64,000 nt of DNA, taken from assembly GCA_963580285.1 (NCBI GenBank), contig OY757016.1:41555124-41619123 (forward strand), given 5' to 3'. Shown piece by piece: positions 1 through 10,341 of the stretch (its first letter is position 1; every line of letters starts with the position of its first letter). The stretch comes from Lucinisca nassula (Eukaryota > Mollusca > Bivalvia > Lucinida > Lucinidae). The notes beneath the pieces are model-generated. The model worked only from the letters and a program-made list of their open reading frames with translations, was not told the origin of the DNA and ran no database searches. The position numbers and the translations under genes are program-made.

Positions 1-858
1 TAAGCTTATAGGATGTGACAAAGTCAGATGGAGCCATTCGCTTTGTGGGTTGGATAGGTGCAATACTGCTGCTGTAAGCCGATGTCATTCTATTTTGTGT
101 AAGTGTGGAGCACTTTCAATATTGCATTCTCTATGAGTTGTCGATAAACAATTAATAATTAAAAACTGATTTCAGCGCGGACAAAAACATGTTCTCATGG
201 TGCCTTTACGTCTAGAATTCGCAAAACTGCAACACCAAAGCGTGCTTCGTTTATTCAAAAATGGAAACACTTGCAACACTTGTGATTTCCATGTCATATT
301 TAGAACATGAAGTACATTGAAGTAGAGTGGATTGGAACAGAGTGGCAGGAACATGAATAATCGAACATCTACCGTATCAATTTCTACACAGAGCTTCACT
401 TAAATTGAATCGCTGAACCACATTGGACGTAGATCTTTTAAAATTATCATAAATCACGAGTCAGTCCGTCCAGCGCCTATGAAAGAAGAAGGTTCGGATG
501 AGCGAATATGTACCATGAAATATTCTCTTCTGTCGCGCCTAAAATAACATTTTGATTCATTCTCGTGACGAGAATAATAGGCTTAATAGACTGTCTGGCT
601 TTACGCCATTTCACCATTAGGAACACAATCGGATGTACTTATTGCTTAGATTAGTCACGTGATGATCAAAAGGGCTAGTATCTTCGAACAAATAGAGTTG
701 ATTTTTACAATGTTTGATTATGTGCACAGCTGAGATTTAACTGATAGAATTACTGCAAGGAGAAGATGGAGTTCTCAAGCCCTGGTCGGCAATCCATATA
801 GAAGAAGGCAACTTCAAACAAAAACCTACATATCTGGATTTGCCCGTTTTAGCTACGT
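1..858. other. Intergenic DNA, no gene seen
   Basis: AT-rich unique-looking DNA upstream of the 3' end of a Naiad element. I see no coding region with recognisable motifs and no clear repeat family in this stretch. Confidence 0.5.
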
Positions 859-1432
859 AAAGTAGAAGTAAAACAAAGATCAGGAATTGATACAATTAAC
901 TTACTCAACCCATCAAAGACACCAAAGGGAAAGAAATACAAACATTAAGCGACCAGACCATAACGGAAACCTAAACAAAGGAAGGCCATAAGGACAGTTA
1001 CTTTCCCACAAAATGGCCTTATGGCCATCCAAAACCAAAAGACACAAGTGATACACACAGTAAGTAACAAACAACAACATAAATAAATCGCCACAGAAGA
1101 GCCGCCTTGGAACGGTCAGTGGAAGATTTCCACTGGGGGGGGGGGGGCTTAAATCGATTTTACGTGGCCACAATCCTCGCCCTTACTTCCGTCGCGATTG
1201 AGACAAATAATTTGTTCAGTCCGCATGAAGGCCTCCTAACTCATCAGTGCAACATCTCCGTGAACACAAAAATCAAAGAACCACAGAGGTGAGACAACGG
1301 TGAGGACTCGACAGCAAGAAACCACTGAAATGCTGGAGCAAAAGAAAACCAAAAGTTAGACTCCGATGAGCCCGACCAGAGACAGAGCATCAGGCACCAA
1401 CCAACATTATCTCTCTAATTTTCAATAAGCCT
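859..1432 (-). other. 3' UTR of Naiad copy 1
   Basis: Noncoding tail between the TAA stop at 1433 and the element end. The same sequence recurs beside the other Naiad copies at about 7.95-8.55, 12.55-13.13, 17.9-18.4 and 53.3-53.5 kb. It contains a poly-G tract at 1134-1147 and a short inverted repeat around 1010-1030 (GGCCATAAGGCC type). If the element is a selenoprotein gene, a SECIS would be expected here. I could not recognise one by eye. Confidence 0.75.
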
Positions 1433-2932
1433 TTACGTTGGAGCCGTCATAGAATCTGAGGCCTGACCCACCGGCGTGCAATTGAAGAGGGAAGCAAAGT
1501 TGCCAACCGTGATTGGGTTAACTACCATGCATGCAGTCTGTCGTATAATATCCATGTTGTACCCAATCTTTTTATATCGAAGAATGATTTTACGAAATTG
1601 GGTGCTGAAGTCATTGCGGTTATATATTTTTCTGAATTTATATACTAAGTCACCATAAAATTCGGGTTCCGATAGACCTTGTTGCAGAAGAGATTTAAGT
1701 CCAATATTGAATTTTGAAATTAAATCAGAATGGCGTCTATAAAATTTTGAAAAGGCTTTGCGTAGTTTATGGTACCGATAACCCTGATTAAGGAGTTTAG
1801 CCGTTAATAATTTATTACGAGTGTTGAAGTCAGTTACATGACTACACACTCTAGCAAATCGAATTAATTGCGAAATATAAACGCCATAGGATGGCGCACG
1901 AGGAACATCACCATCCGAAAAAGGAAAATTTACAATCTCAAAATCAAAGTCATCGCGTTTATCATAAATTTTGCACGAAACAAATCCATCTACAATAGAT
2001 AGATGTTAATCCAAAAACGGGGCCTCGGTATCAGAAGAATTTGCTTTATTTAACTGAAGTTCTAGGGGGTAAATCTGACTGATCAAACCATCAAAATAGG
2101 TATTATCAACATTTAATAAATCGTCTAAATATCTAGAAGTAGAGCTAAAAGCTTCAATAATTTCAGATTGGTTATCAATGGAAAGCGACAAAATGAAGTT
2201 TCTTTCATAACAATACAAGAAAAGATCAGCCACAAGAGGTGCGCAATTAGTACCCATCGGAATACCCACAATTTGTCTAAATAACTTAGTACCGAATCTA
2301 ATATAAATATTGTCAAGTAGAAAGGTGAGGGCATCACACACTTTCTGACATGACCAAAGTGTATAATTCTTATGCTCTTTAGAAGTGAAAAATGCATTTC
2401 TGACATTACTTGCAAGATAGAGAGAATCTTCTCTGTGAAAAGCCCATTCAATTAAATCATTAAGCTTTTCTTTTATAAGACTATGAGGAAGTGTAGTGTA
2501 AAGAGTGGAAAAATCGTAGGTAGACAGACTAGAAGCACGAAAATGTCTAGATTTCAATTTATTTAAAACCTCATTCGAATTTTTTATAGACCAAAACAGA
2601 TTTCTTCCTGATCTTTCAAAGACTTTATCACAATATTTAATTACATGCGTTTTAATAGCAGTAAGACAGGAAGTTAATAATTTAGAAAGTTCAGTGGTAG
2701 TGCAAGAGCTAGAATTTGCAATACACCGTGCTTTGTAAGGTTTTTTATGAAGTTTTGGTAACCAGTATAGCGTAGGAAGCTTGTCTTGGCCTTCGTTAAC
2801 ACACACAGCAAACTTGGTGGCTGAAAGACAAACATGTTTATCTACTATAGCTCTCTCTTCAGCTAAAGGCTGAAGTTCATAGGCCTTAGTACCACCAAGC
2901 TCCTGCTGAAGCGTGTTAACATAGTGGAGCCG

Positions 2933-2935
2933 TCA
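2933..2935 (-). other. In-frame TGA in RT, candidate selenocysteine codon
   Basis: Lies between a run of valines (ADKAANNVVVV) and RLHYVNTL in the RT. The frame is open on both sides: upstream to 3776 and downstream to 2006. The position is typically cysteine in related Penelope-like RTs, from memory of the family. Confidence 0.55.
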
Positions 2936-3775
2936 CACAACGACGACGTTGTTAGCGGCCTTGTCTGCAGGGGCCAAAACAAACTTCTTATGAAATTCTT
3001 GAATACCTAGTTTAAGATGACGTAAAGACGTCTTGGGCTTAGGAGGTAATAAGTTAGTATTTTGAGAATAGAAAGAAATGCGTTTATTCACTAGTTTTAA
3101 AATGCTAAGTTTCCAGTCCTTAAGGGCTTTATGCTCAACATACTCTCGCTTACACCATCGATTACCGAATTCATTCAAGGAAGCAGCGATTTCATCTCTA
3201 CATTTACTGAAATCAATTTTAGAAGGAAACCGATATTTCGGTCTTTTAGACATTATATTCCTTATCCTAGAATCAGGAATAATTTTCAAATTGCCAGTAA
3301 TTACATGATCAGCAGCAGGATAGCAATACTTTGAGTTTTTACAATCACATGAATCAGGAGTATTAGTATCAATATCAAGATCTGAAACAAGTTTATTGAA
3401 ATTAAAAATGATAGATCTAACAGGTTTGTTATATTTATAGCAAATTATAGGTGTTTCAGTATTTTGAAAATAAGCAGGAATGGAAGAAAGCACCGATCTC
3501 TCACGGAAGATACTGGGCAAATCTATAAAATCCATACCCTTATTAATGAAGGATATTTTTAAGAAATGGCGTTTATGATTAATTTCAGAATCAATGTAAG
3601 GACGGAGAGTATGCTGAGTATAGCCTCTAGTTAAGAGAGCCGCATCATATAACTGATGAGAACTATCGTAGAATTTATTCGCCTCGGTGTCCAGAAGACG
3701 TAAAACAGAAACGGGTAATGAACTTAAAAATGAAAGCATAGAGTGGCGTCCATGATTTAATAATATAATTGACAG

Positions 3776-3778
3776 TCA
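3776..3778 (-). other. In-frame TGA in linker, candidate selenocysteine codon
   Basis: Separates the basic tail of the endonuclease part (ending NNTRLK) from the linker (LSIILLNHGRHS). The same frame continues without shift on both sides. I do not know which residue relatives carry here. Confidence 0.4.
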
Positions 3779-4224
3779 CTTCAGTCTAGTATTGTTTCGT
3801 TTAAACGCACGTGATTTACGTTTAAAGTTACCATTTTTCCTGGTGCCGTGAGATCTAGTTCTGCGTTTTCGACATTCCAGGAGTGAGAAAATATCAAAGT
3901 CCGGCATTCTGGAAATATTACCCTCATGATAAATGTTGTCATTAAATCCCAGTGGAAAAGGGGTCTGTAAAAATTTAATCCATTTCAGTTCAGCTTCATG
4001 TCTTTTGATTATTTTGAATCTAGATGTAGAATTTGCATCGTAATAAAGTTTTTCCACTGGTTGTATAACAATGTTATTTACAGAATGACCTGTACGTCGA
4101 AAGTGACGGTACAAGAAAGTGTTAGTTTTCTAGGCTTACTCATTCTACGATAATGCTCGTTGAATCTAGTTTTAAGCATGCGGTTAGTTTGACAGACGTA
4201 CTGCATATTACAGTTTGCAGCACG

Positions 4225-4227
4225 TCA
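4225..4227 (-). other. In-frame TGA in GIY-YIG domain, candidate selenocysteine codon
   Basis: Follows YLIT and precedes RAANCNMQYV. A cysteine is expected directly after LIT in this zinc-binding type of GIY-YIG endonuclease. The frame is open on both sides. Confidence 0.55.
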
Positions 4228-4257
4228 AGTAATTAGATAAATTAAATCTGTAGACTG

Positions 4258-4260
4258 TCA
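4258..4260 (-). other. In-frame TGA upstream of GIY-YIG core, candidate selenocysteine codon
   Basis: Follows NMSDLT and precedes QSTDLIYLIT, in the same frame as the TGA at 4225 (33 bp apart). Relatives usually have cysteine in the corresponding LTC position. Confidence 0.5.
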
Positions 4261-4934
4261 TGTCAAATCAGACATGTTAACTACAGAGAAGCGTCTACCG
4301 TTTAAAGATGAAGTAACGGTAGACGCAGTGCTTAAATGCGAACAACATCTGCACCTCTTGGCATTACTAGGATACATTTCACTTCTTTTCCACGGATTAG
4401 TATATTTTCGAAGGATGGGCGATTTGAGAGGAGATAGTCTTATACAAAGACTACTCCCAAAAACAATGGTATTGCCTGCTCCTTTGAGATTAACTGAAGT
4501 TACAGAAGACAAATTTAAGGGTCTAACCAATACCGAAGGCAACATAGTATTAAAGTTCTTAATAGAATGGGGAATCCGTACAGAAGAAGCAGAGTGTAAC
4601 CTATGGGGTGATATTGATATTTTAAATGTATTTGTAATACTCATTTTGGTTAATAAGGTTGTGATACCGTCAAAACTAAAGCGATGTTCATACCGGTTAT
4701 CAAATAAATAAAAAATTACTGAAGAAGATTCCTTCGAATAGAAGGAAGGTACAACAAAAGCCCACAAAACATCTTAGTCTACTTAAAGTACAGGGATGTC
4801 AAACAAGCAGTTGTTATACAACGAGGAACGAACATCGGTTTAATAATGACCTTCAACAGGTATCTAAAGGATGTCAATTGATGGAACAGTGAAAAGCAAT
4901 AGTATAAGCAATCCCTGAGGATTGGAAAAATAAG

Positions 4935-5055
4935 AGCATTAAATGCATGTACGGGGAGACCTTTTACAGCCGCCACACGGCACAAACAAAACAGCCCTGA
5001 TATGCAAAGTAGAAGTAAAACAAAGATCAGGAATTGATACAATTAACTTACTCCA
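4935..5055 (-). repeat. Naiad 5' leader joined to a copy of its own 3' terminus (pseudo-LTR)
   Basis: Positions 5000-5055 repeat almost exactly the 3'-terminal sequence at 859-905, in the same orientation, just upstream of the element's 5' leader. This is the partial tandem (pseudo-LTR) arrangement known for Penelope-like elements. The adjoining leader, about 4948-4988, contains a GTGCCGTGTGGCGGC motif that recurs at 37660-37700. Confidence 0.65.
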
Positions 5056-5059
5056 CCCA

Positions 5060-5782
5060 ATTACTTACTGCTTCGGCAGCTGAGGCGGAAGAAATCATTT
5101 CTATGTGTCAACGGTCCAAACGGCTATGCAGCAGCGTGTCGTGGATCATGAAGAGCATGACAAGGCACTAAAGAGGTCATGGTCATCCACTGCACCTCGG
5201 CTTAGCTCGAGACGTCTCGACACTGGCTTGCCTCTGGATCCAGCTAGAGCAGGACGATTGAGCGTGGTTGACTCTGCGCACCTCTCCCTCACTATTATCC
5301 CATTCACAACGCATGTTATCTTAACCATATGCACACAGTCACTGCGGGCATACATATGCATGAAACCCGAAAAGCCCTGTGGCAATGGGCGAGCGGCAAA
5401 GTACCAGGTGAGGAAAAACTTGAAGCTGTAGTTGCAGATCTGCACACAGGCTGTTTGGTTCTATATGGTCGCTTTCCTTAAGAATGAAGCAGTACGGGGA
5501 ATTTGGCAGCCGAACTGAGTGACTGAGCAGACCTTTTTAGGATCCCGCATTGCTCATCCCCTCTGCATGGAGAAGGGCATAGAAAGGTACCCTCAACAAC
5601 TGCCTGCTTCAAAACCCTTGGCTGGTTAACCGCAATCAGCAGGGATCCCACCTAGCGGTCGAACGAAAAAGAAGATGAAGGTGATACCCTTAAAGATCGG
5701 CGCATGAAATGTGCGCACCTTGAAGGACATTGCTGGTTCAGACAAACCACAGCGAAGAACAACTCTAGTTGGTAGATAACTT
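5060..5782 (+). pseudogene. RTE-type non-LTR retrotransposon, 5' part (leader and start of endonuclease)
   Basis: From about 5670 a plus-strand frame, with one damaged codon, reads like the first strand of an apurinic endonuclease domain (LKIGA-NVRTL, then DKPQRRTTLVGR), as in RTE-clade elements. The preceding 600 bp would be its leader. The frame stops abruptly at about 5782, where Naiad copy 2 begins. The matching reverse-transcriptase half resumes near 8551 in the same orientation, so this is one RTE copy split by a Naiad and missing its middle. Confidence 0.6.
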
Positions 5783-6115
5783 AAGTTGGTGCTGGTTTTA
5801 TAGTCGATGACCACATTTGTCATTCTACCGCCAAGTTTGCTGTATGTGTTACAGAAGGCCAAGACAAGCTTCCTACGTTATATTGGTTACCTAAACTTTA
5901 TAAAGAACATACAAAGCACGGTTTATTGCAAATTCAAGCTCTTGTACTACCACTGAACTTTCCAAATTATTAACTTCATGTTTTACTACCATCGAAAAAC
6001 ATGTGCTTTTATATTGCGACAAAGTCTTTGAAAGATCAGGGAGAAATCTGTTCTGATTTCTAAAAAATATAATGCAGTTTTAAATAATTTGCACCCAGAC
6101 GTTTTCATGTTTCAA

Positions 6116-6317
6116 TTAAAAATCAAAAATGAGTTCCTTTAAGAGCAATGAAAACATTCATAAGCAAGAAGATGGGTCATACTACGTAGTTTCGGCTAAT
6201 AAAGCCTCATCAGTGACCCTGTAATGATCCGGCAAGGAAAGCCAGAGGAAACATACTGCAATTTTGCGAATTTCGAAAAGGCAGTCGATTCAAAGACTGA
6301 TATAAATCAAAATGGGG
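6116..6317 (-). mobile_element. Short hammerhead-ribozyme retroelement inserted in Naiad copy 2
   Basis: This 202-bp insert is absent from Naiad copy 1 and flanked by TCAA on both sides (6112-6115 and 6318-6321). The same 202-bp unit occurs at 37820-38021 with the same ends (CCCCATTTTG to TTTGATTTTTA). 3' fragments of it occur at 14401-14464 and 37575-37636. It has no coding capacity and contains a complete hammerhead motif. It is probably a non-autonomous element mobilised by a Penelope-like RT (inference). Confidence 0.7.
6174..6219 (-). ncRNA. Hammerhead ribozyme (type I, minimal stem III)
   Basis: On the minus strand the order is stem I strand GGGTCA, core CTGATGA, stem II GGCT/AGCC with a 5-nt loop, core GAAA, a short self-complementary stem III CTAC/GTAG, then TA and the stem I partner TGACCC. 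All core residues are intact. The predicted cut falls after the A at 6180. This short stem III form is the type reported in Penelope-like elements and retrozymes. Confidence 0.85.
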
Positions 6318-7046
6318 TCAAGTCTGTCTACTTGAGATTTTTCCACTCTTTACACTGCACTGCCTCATAATCTTTTAAAAGAGAAACTTAATGAGTTAAT
6401 TGAATGGACATTTAATAGGGAAGATTCACTTTATCTTGCATGTAATGTGAGAAATGCTTTTTTTCACTTCTGAGGAGCATAAAAATTATACTTTATGGTA
6501 ATGTCAGAAAGTGTGTGAAGCTCTCACATTTTTACTTGATAAAATTTACATAAGACTTGGTACTTAGTTATTTAGACAAATTGTGGGTATTCCGATGGGT
6601 AAGAATTCCGCATCCCTTGTGGCTGATGTGTTCTTGTTGCGTTATGAAAGAGACTTCATAATGTCCCATTCCAGTGAAAACCAATCTGAAATCATTGAAG
6701 CCTTTAGCTCGACTTCTAGGTATTTGGTTGATTTCTTAAATATTAATAATACCTATTTCGATGCTTTGATCAGTCAAATTTACACCCCCCCCCCGACAAG
6801 ATCTTCAGTTCAATAAAGCAAATTCTTCTGATACAGAGATCCCGTTTATGGATTTACATCTATCTATTCTAGATGAGTTAGTTTGATGCAACAATTTTGA
6901 TTAACGCGATGATTTTGATTTTCAGATTGTAAATTTTCCTTTCTTAGATTGTGATGTTCCTCGTATGACGTTAATATTTCGCATTTAATTCGATTTGCCA
7001 GAGTGTCTAGCCATGTAACTTACTTCAACACTCGTAATAAATTGTT

Positions 7047-7559
7047 GTCGGAATGGCAAGGCGAATGGGACCGTGCAATAAATAACAAACTCCATGCCAT
7101 TAAACCTGTCGTTAGTACAAAATGCTCTCTTCCACAGTTTTCCAGAAAAGAGGACGTAGTATTAACACGACTGCGCATCGGCCATACTAGAGTTACTCAT
7201 TCTTATATTTTTAATGGTGATGATCAGCCTTCTTGTGTAGGTTGTGATCAGCCATTCACTGTGAAACATATCTTAATTGACTGTGTTGACTTTTCACCCT
7301 CACGTATTTTATATTTCAAAGCTGTCACTTTGCAAAAACTGTTTCGAGATGTACCTGTTGATAACATTATTTTATTCTTAAAAGAAATTGGTCTTTTTCA
7401 TAAGATTTAACTGTTTCAGATTTTTATACATTATCATTCTGACTTGTTACTTTTAATATCGTCATAATTATTCATGCCGTTTAACCATTAACCGACTGAC
7501 GCTTATGACCCACCAAGAGGGTTGACGCGTCGTTAAACACGAAATCATCATCATCATCA
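7047..7559 (+). mobile_element. 5'-truncated non-LTR retrotransposon tail with 15-bp target duplication
   Basis: Inserted into the C-terminal coding region of Naiad copy 2. The 15-bp TCGTAATAAATTGTT is present at 7032-7046 and again at 7560-7574. The insert codes at 7047-7410 for the last ~120 residues of a non-LTR polyprotein, with LTRLRIGHTRVTHSY and a C-x2-C...H...C cluster (SCVGC, KHILIDC). A ~150-bp 3' UTR follows and ends in (ATC)n. The RLRIGH...H segment and ATC tail resemble I/Nimb-like or Jockey-group elements; exact clade uncertain. Confidence 0.8.
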
Positions 7560-8550
7560 TCGTAATAAATTGTTAACTGCTAAACTTCTTAATCAGGGTT
7601 ATCGGTATCAAAAGCTACGCAAAGCCTTTTCTAAACTTCATCGACGTCATTTCGATTGAATTTCAAAATTCAAAGTTGGACTTAAATATTTTCTGCAACG
7701 AGATCTATCGGAACCCGAATTTTATGGTGACTTAGTATATAAATTCAGAAAAAATATACTTGCAATGACTTCAGCACCCGATTTCCTAAAATCACTCCTC
7801 GATATAAAAAGATTGGGTACAACATAAATGTTATACGACAGACTGCATGTATGGTAGTTAACCCAATCACGGTTGACAACTTTGCTTCACTCTTTAATTC
7901 CAGGCTGGTGGGTCAGGCCGCAGCTTCTATGACGGTTCCAGCTTAAAAGCTTACGTATAATTAGAATTTAATTTAAGTAATGTTGGCTGGTGCCGGATGC
8001 CCTGTCTCTGGTCAGGCCCATCAGAGTCTAACCGTTAGTTTTCTTTTGCTCCATCATTTCAGTGGTATCTTGCAGTCGAGTCATCACCGTTGTTTCAACT
8101 CTGTGGTTGTTTGATTTTTGTGTTCTCGGAGATGTTGCGCTGCACTGATGAGTTAAGAGGCCTTCATGCGGACTGAACAAATCATTTGTCTACATCGCAA
8201 CGGAAGTAAGGGCGAAGATTACGGCCGCGTAAAATCGATTTAAGCCTCCCCCACCCCCGTGAAATCCTTTTCACTTACCGTTCAAAGGCCGTTCTTCGGT
8301 CGTGGTTTATTTTTGTTGTGGTTTGCCTTTGAGTGTGTGTGTGTGTGTGTGTGTTTTTTTTTGTTTTGTTTTGTTTTTTTGATAGCCAATTGGCCATTAT
8401 GTGGGAAAGTAACTGTCCTTTTGGCTTTCCGCTATTGAAGTTTCCTTTGGGTCTAGTTATTTCATGTTTGTGTTTCTTTCTCTTTGGTGTCTCTGATGGG
8501 AGCTTTGGGTTAATTGTATCGATTCCTGATCATTGCCGTCACTTCCTTTT

Positions 8551-9720
8551 TGCACGGGTCCAGAATGATGGTGATTTTTCAGATCCATTCCCTATGAGCA
8601 AGGCTGTGTGTTAGTCACAACGCTGTTCATCGTGATGTTCTCTGGCATGCTCACAGCTGCTTTCCAGGATGGCGACAATGGCACACCTATTATTTATCCC
8701 TTTGATGGGAAGCTTTTCATTCTCAGAAGGTTGCAAGCCAAATCCAAGATGCAGACTGGTGCTAGATGAGTTCCTCTTTACTGATGGCGAAAGGTGCTGT
8801 AACAGCAGAGAAGATGAAAACAGGTATAGATCAAGTATCTGACACATGTGATAGCTATGGCCTCACAATGAGCATAAAAAGACTGAGATAGCCTATCAGC
8901 CAGCACCTGGCAAGCCTTACAAATAGTCCACTATCACAGTGAAGGGTCAAAGATTGCAAGTGGTAGACACGTTCACCTACCTTGGGAGCACACTATCAAG
9001 AGCCGTGCACATTGATGATGAAGTCAATGCCAGAATTGCCAAAGCTAGTGCAGCATTTGACCGACTAGGTGGTAGTGTGCGGATCGAAGTGGAATCATAC
9101 TTGACATAAAACTGAAAGTCTACAGAGCTGTGGTGCTATCAAAAGTATTGTATGCGTGTGAAACATGGACAGTTTACCAACGGCACACCAAAAGACTGAA
9201 TCACTTCCATTCAAGCTGTCTTAGAAAACTATAACATATTAAATGGCAATAAAGGATTCCAGACACGGAAGTCCTGAACAGGGCTGGGATGCAAAGTGTG
9301 CATACTCTTCTGAAATTAGCACAGTTGAGATGGACAGGCCATGTTACCGAAATGCCTGAGGAACGTTTGCCAAAGGAAATTCTCTATGGAGAGCTAGAAA
9401 TGGGCAAACGCTCCCCAGGCGATCAAAAGAAGCGCTACAAGGACACCCTCAAAGCCTCCCTCAGGGAGTTCAACATTCCAACAGAGTCGTGGAAACAAAT
9501 TGCACAGGACAGAGCAAAAGGGCGAGGTCTCATCAGAAGGGGTACCAGTGAATACAAGGCAAAACGCACACTGCGCAAAACCATAGCAATGGCATCAACA
9601 ACAGACTTGTCTTCCTATAGCCTCTGTTGCTCTATCTGCAACAGACAGTCGGTCTCATCAGCCATCTTAGATCACACGAACAGTAATATTAAGAGCCAAA
9701 TCCGAAACTTTTGATCGTGT
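8551..9720 (+). pseudogene. RTE-type non-LTR retrotransposon, 3' part of reverse transcriptase
   Basis: Resumes the RTE element with RVQNDGDFSDPF, passes through a damaged palm region (DGKLF...LRRLQAKSK), VVDTFTYLGSTLS (about 8960) and NARIAKASAAFDRL, and ends with the RTE-typical C-terminus at about 9289-9600 (LAQLRWTGHVTEMPEERLPK, ...QKKRYKDTLKASL). The last ~100 codons are open; the rest has stops and frameshifts. With 5060-5782 it makes one RTE copy whose centre is replaced by Naiad copy 2. Confidence 0.8.
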
Positions 9721-10341
9721 AAAAAGCAATTTTCAAATGGATACAGTTGAACAAAAGTATGAGAGATGAACTCAGCAATGTGATATTCAATCGTGTGGAT
9801 CGCCTGCGTTCGAATCAACATAGATTAACTAAAGAATGTTGAACCCGACCAGTTTGTTCGTGTGGACACCTGCGTTCGAATTGATTGAGCTAAATTCAGC
9901 AATGTTGAATCCGACAGATACGATCACGTTGATATATGTTTTAGTCCATATAATTTTAAATTTACAATGGGGATGCCAACATGTTTGGCATTATAGACAA
10001 CTTTTGATCGAATCGATACAGTTGAACTAAACAATGTTGATTGCTTGTTTGATGGTGGCTGACTTGTTGTATTCAACAACAAGTCAGCCACTGTGGATCA
10101 TTTCGTGTCGTCTCCAGGGATAAGGAGAAAAGAGAAAGAAGAAACAGTAAAGGAGTTGAAAGTGGGGGACAGGGGAGAAAGCGGAACTTGAATGAAAGTA
10201 CAGAAACAGAAAAAATTACAACACTCCCCATCTACCCGTACCTGCTGCAATGACAGCAGGAAATTCCCAAGTATAAGCCAAAATCCTTGGCACAAGATAC
10301 ACGTCACCTTTGCCTCACACAACACCACCACTAAACAATAT

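Larger units (their letters stand above)
1433..4774 (-). pseudogene. Naiad polyprotein: GIY-YIG endonuclease plus reverse transcriptase, with four in-frame TGA codons
   Basis: One frame runs from about 4774 to the TAA at 1433, apart from a single-base shift near 4128. In order: an N-terminal region with paired cysteines (about 4330-4290); a GIY-YIG-like core (about 4245-4080) with YLIT, QYVCQTNRML and EHYRRM and a RHFRRTGHS segment; a basic linker; a CDCKNSKYC cluster (about 3350); then RT motifs ADKAANN (about 2960), LPKLHKKP (about 2750), YDFSTLYTTLPH (about 2500), GIPMGTNCAPLVADL (about 2240) and the catalytic YLDD (about 2130). A C-terminal thumb-like domain ends at 1433. The frame is broken by TGA at 4258, 4225, 3776 and 2933, by TAA at 2006, and by the shift near 4128. 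At least three TGAs sit where relatives normally have cysteine, so they may encode selenocysteine; the TAA and the frameshift are true lesions. In the YIG motif a glycine is replaced by cysteine. Confidence 0.8.
859..5055 (-). mobile_element. Naiad-type Penelope-like retroelement, copy 1, nearly full length
   Basis: A minus-strand retroelement with the permuted Penelope-like order: N-terminal GIY-YIG endonuclease, CxC linker, C-terminal reverse transcriptase. The right end (5') holds the leader and a partial copy of the 3' terminus (pseudo-LTR). The left end (3') is a ~575-bp 3' UTR ending in the CTTCTACTTT motif that also ends copies at about 13.1 and 53.3 kb. This domain order is established for the Naiad/Chlamys clade, which is abundant in invertebrates. 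The copy is the best preserved of at least six in the window. Insertion ends are approximate because I did not find a clean target-site duplication. Confidence 0.85.
5783..8550 (+). pseudogene. Naiad Penelope-like element, copy 2, degenerate, 5'-truncated and twice interrupted
   Basis: Begins inside the RT domain and matches copy 1 from its AIVD segment (about 5805) through LPTLYWLPKL (about 5875), GIPMG (about 6590), a mutated YLDD that reads YLVD (about 6725), the C-terminal domain and the 3' UTR (about 7945-8550). It carries numerous stops and frameshifts. It is interrupted by a 202-bp hammerhead element at 6116-6317 and by a non-LTR tail at 7047-7559. A (TG)n tract sits in its 3' UTR near 8332. 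It is flanked on both sides by parts of one RTE element. Confidence 0.75.

Noticed and set aside
859..1432. SECIS element in the Naiad 3' UTR
   Set aside because: Several ATGA-like starts were considered, but none gave a convincing stem with the paired GA core and AA loop by eye. Left open for a proper search.
5105..5445. Overlapping open frames of ~100 codons on both strands
   Set aside because: They lie in what reads as the leader of an RTE element and show no protein motif.
7003..7410. A 135-codon open frame that looks like one gene
   Set aside because: It is a chimera of Naiad C-terminal coding sequence and an inserted non-LTR tail joined at 7047.
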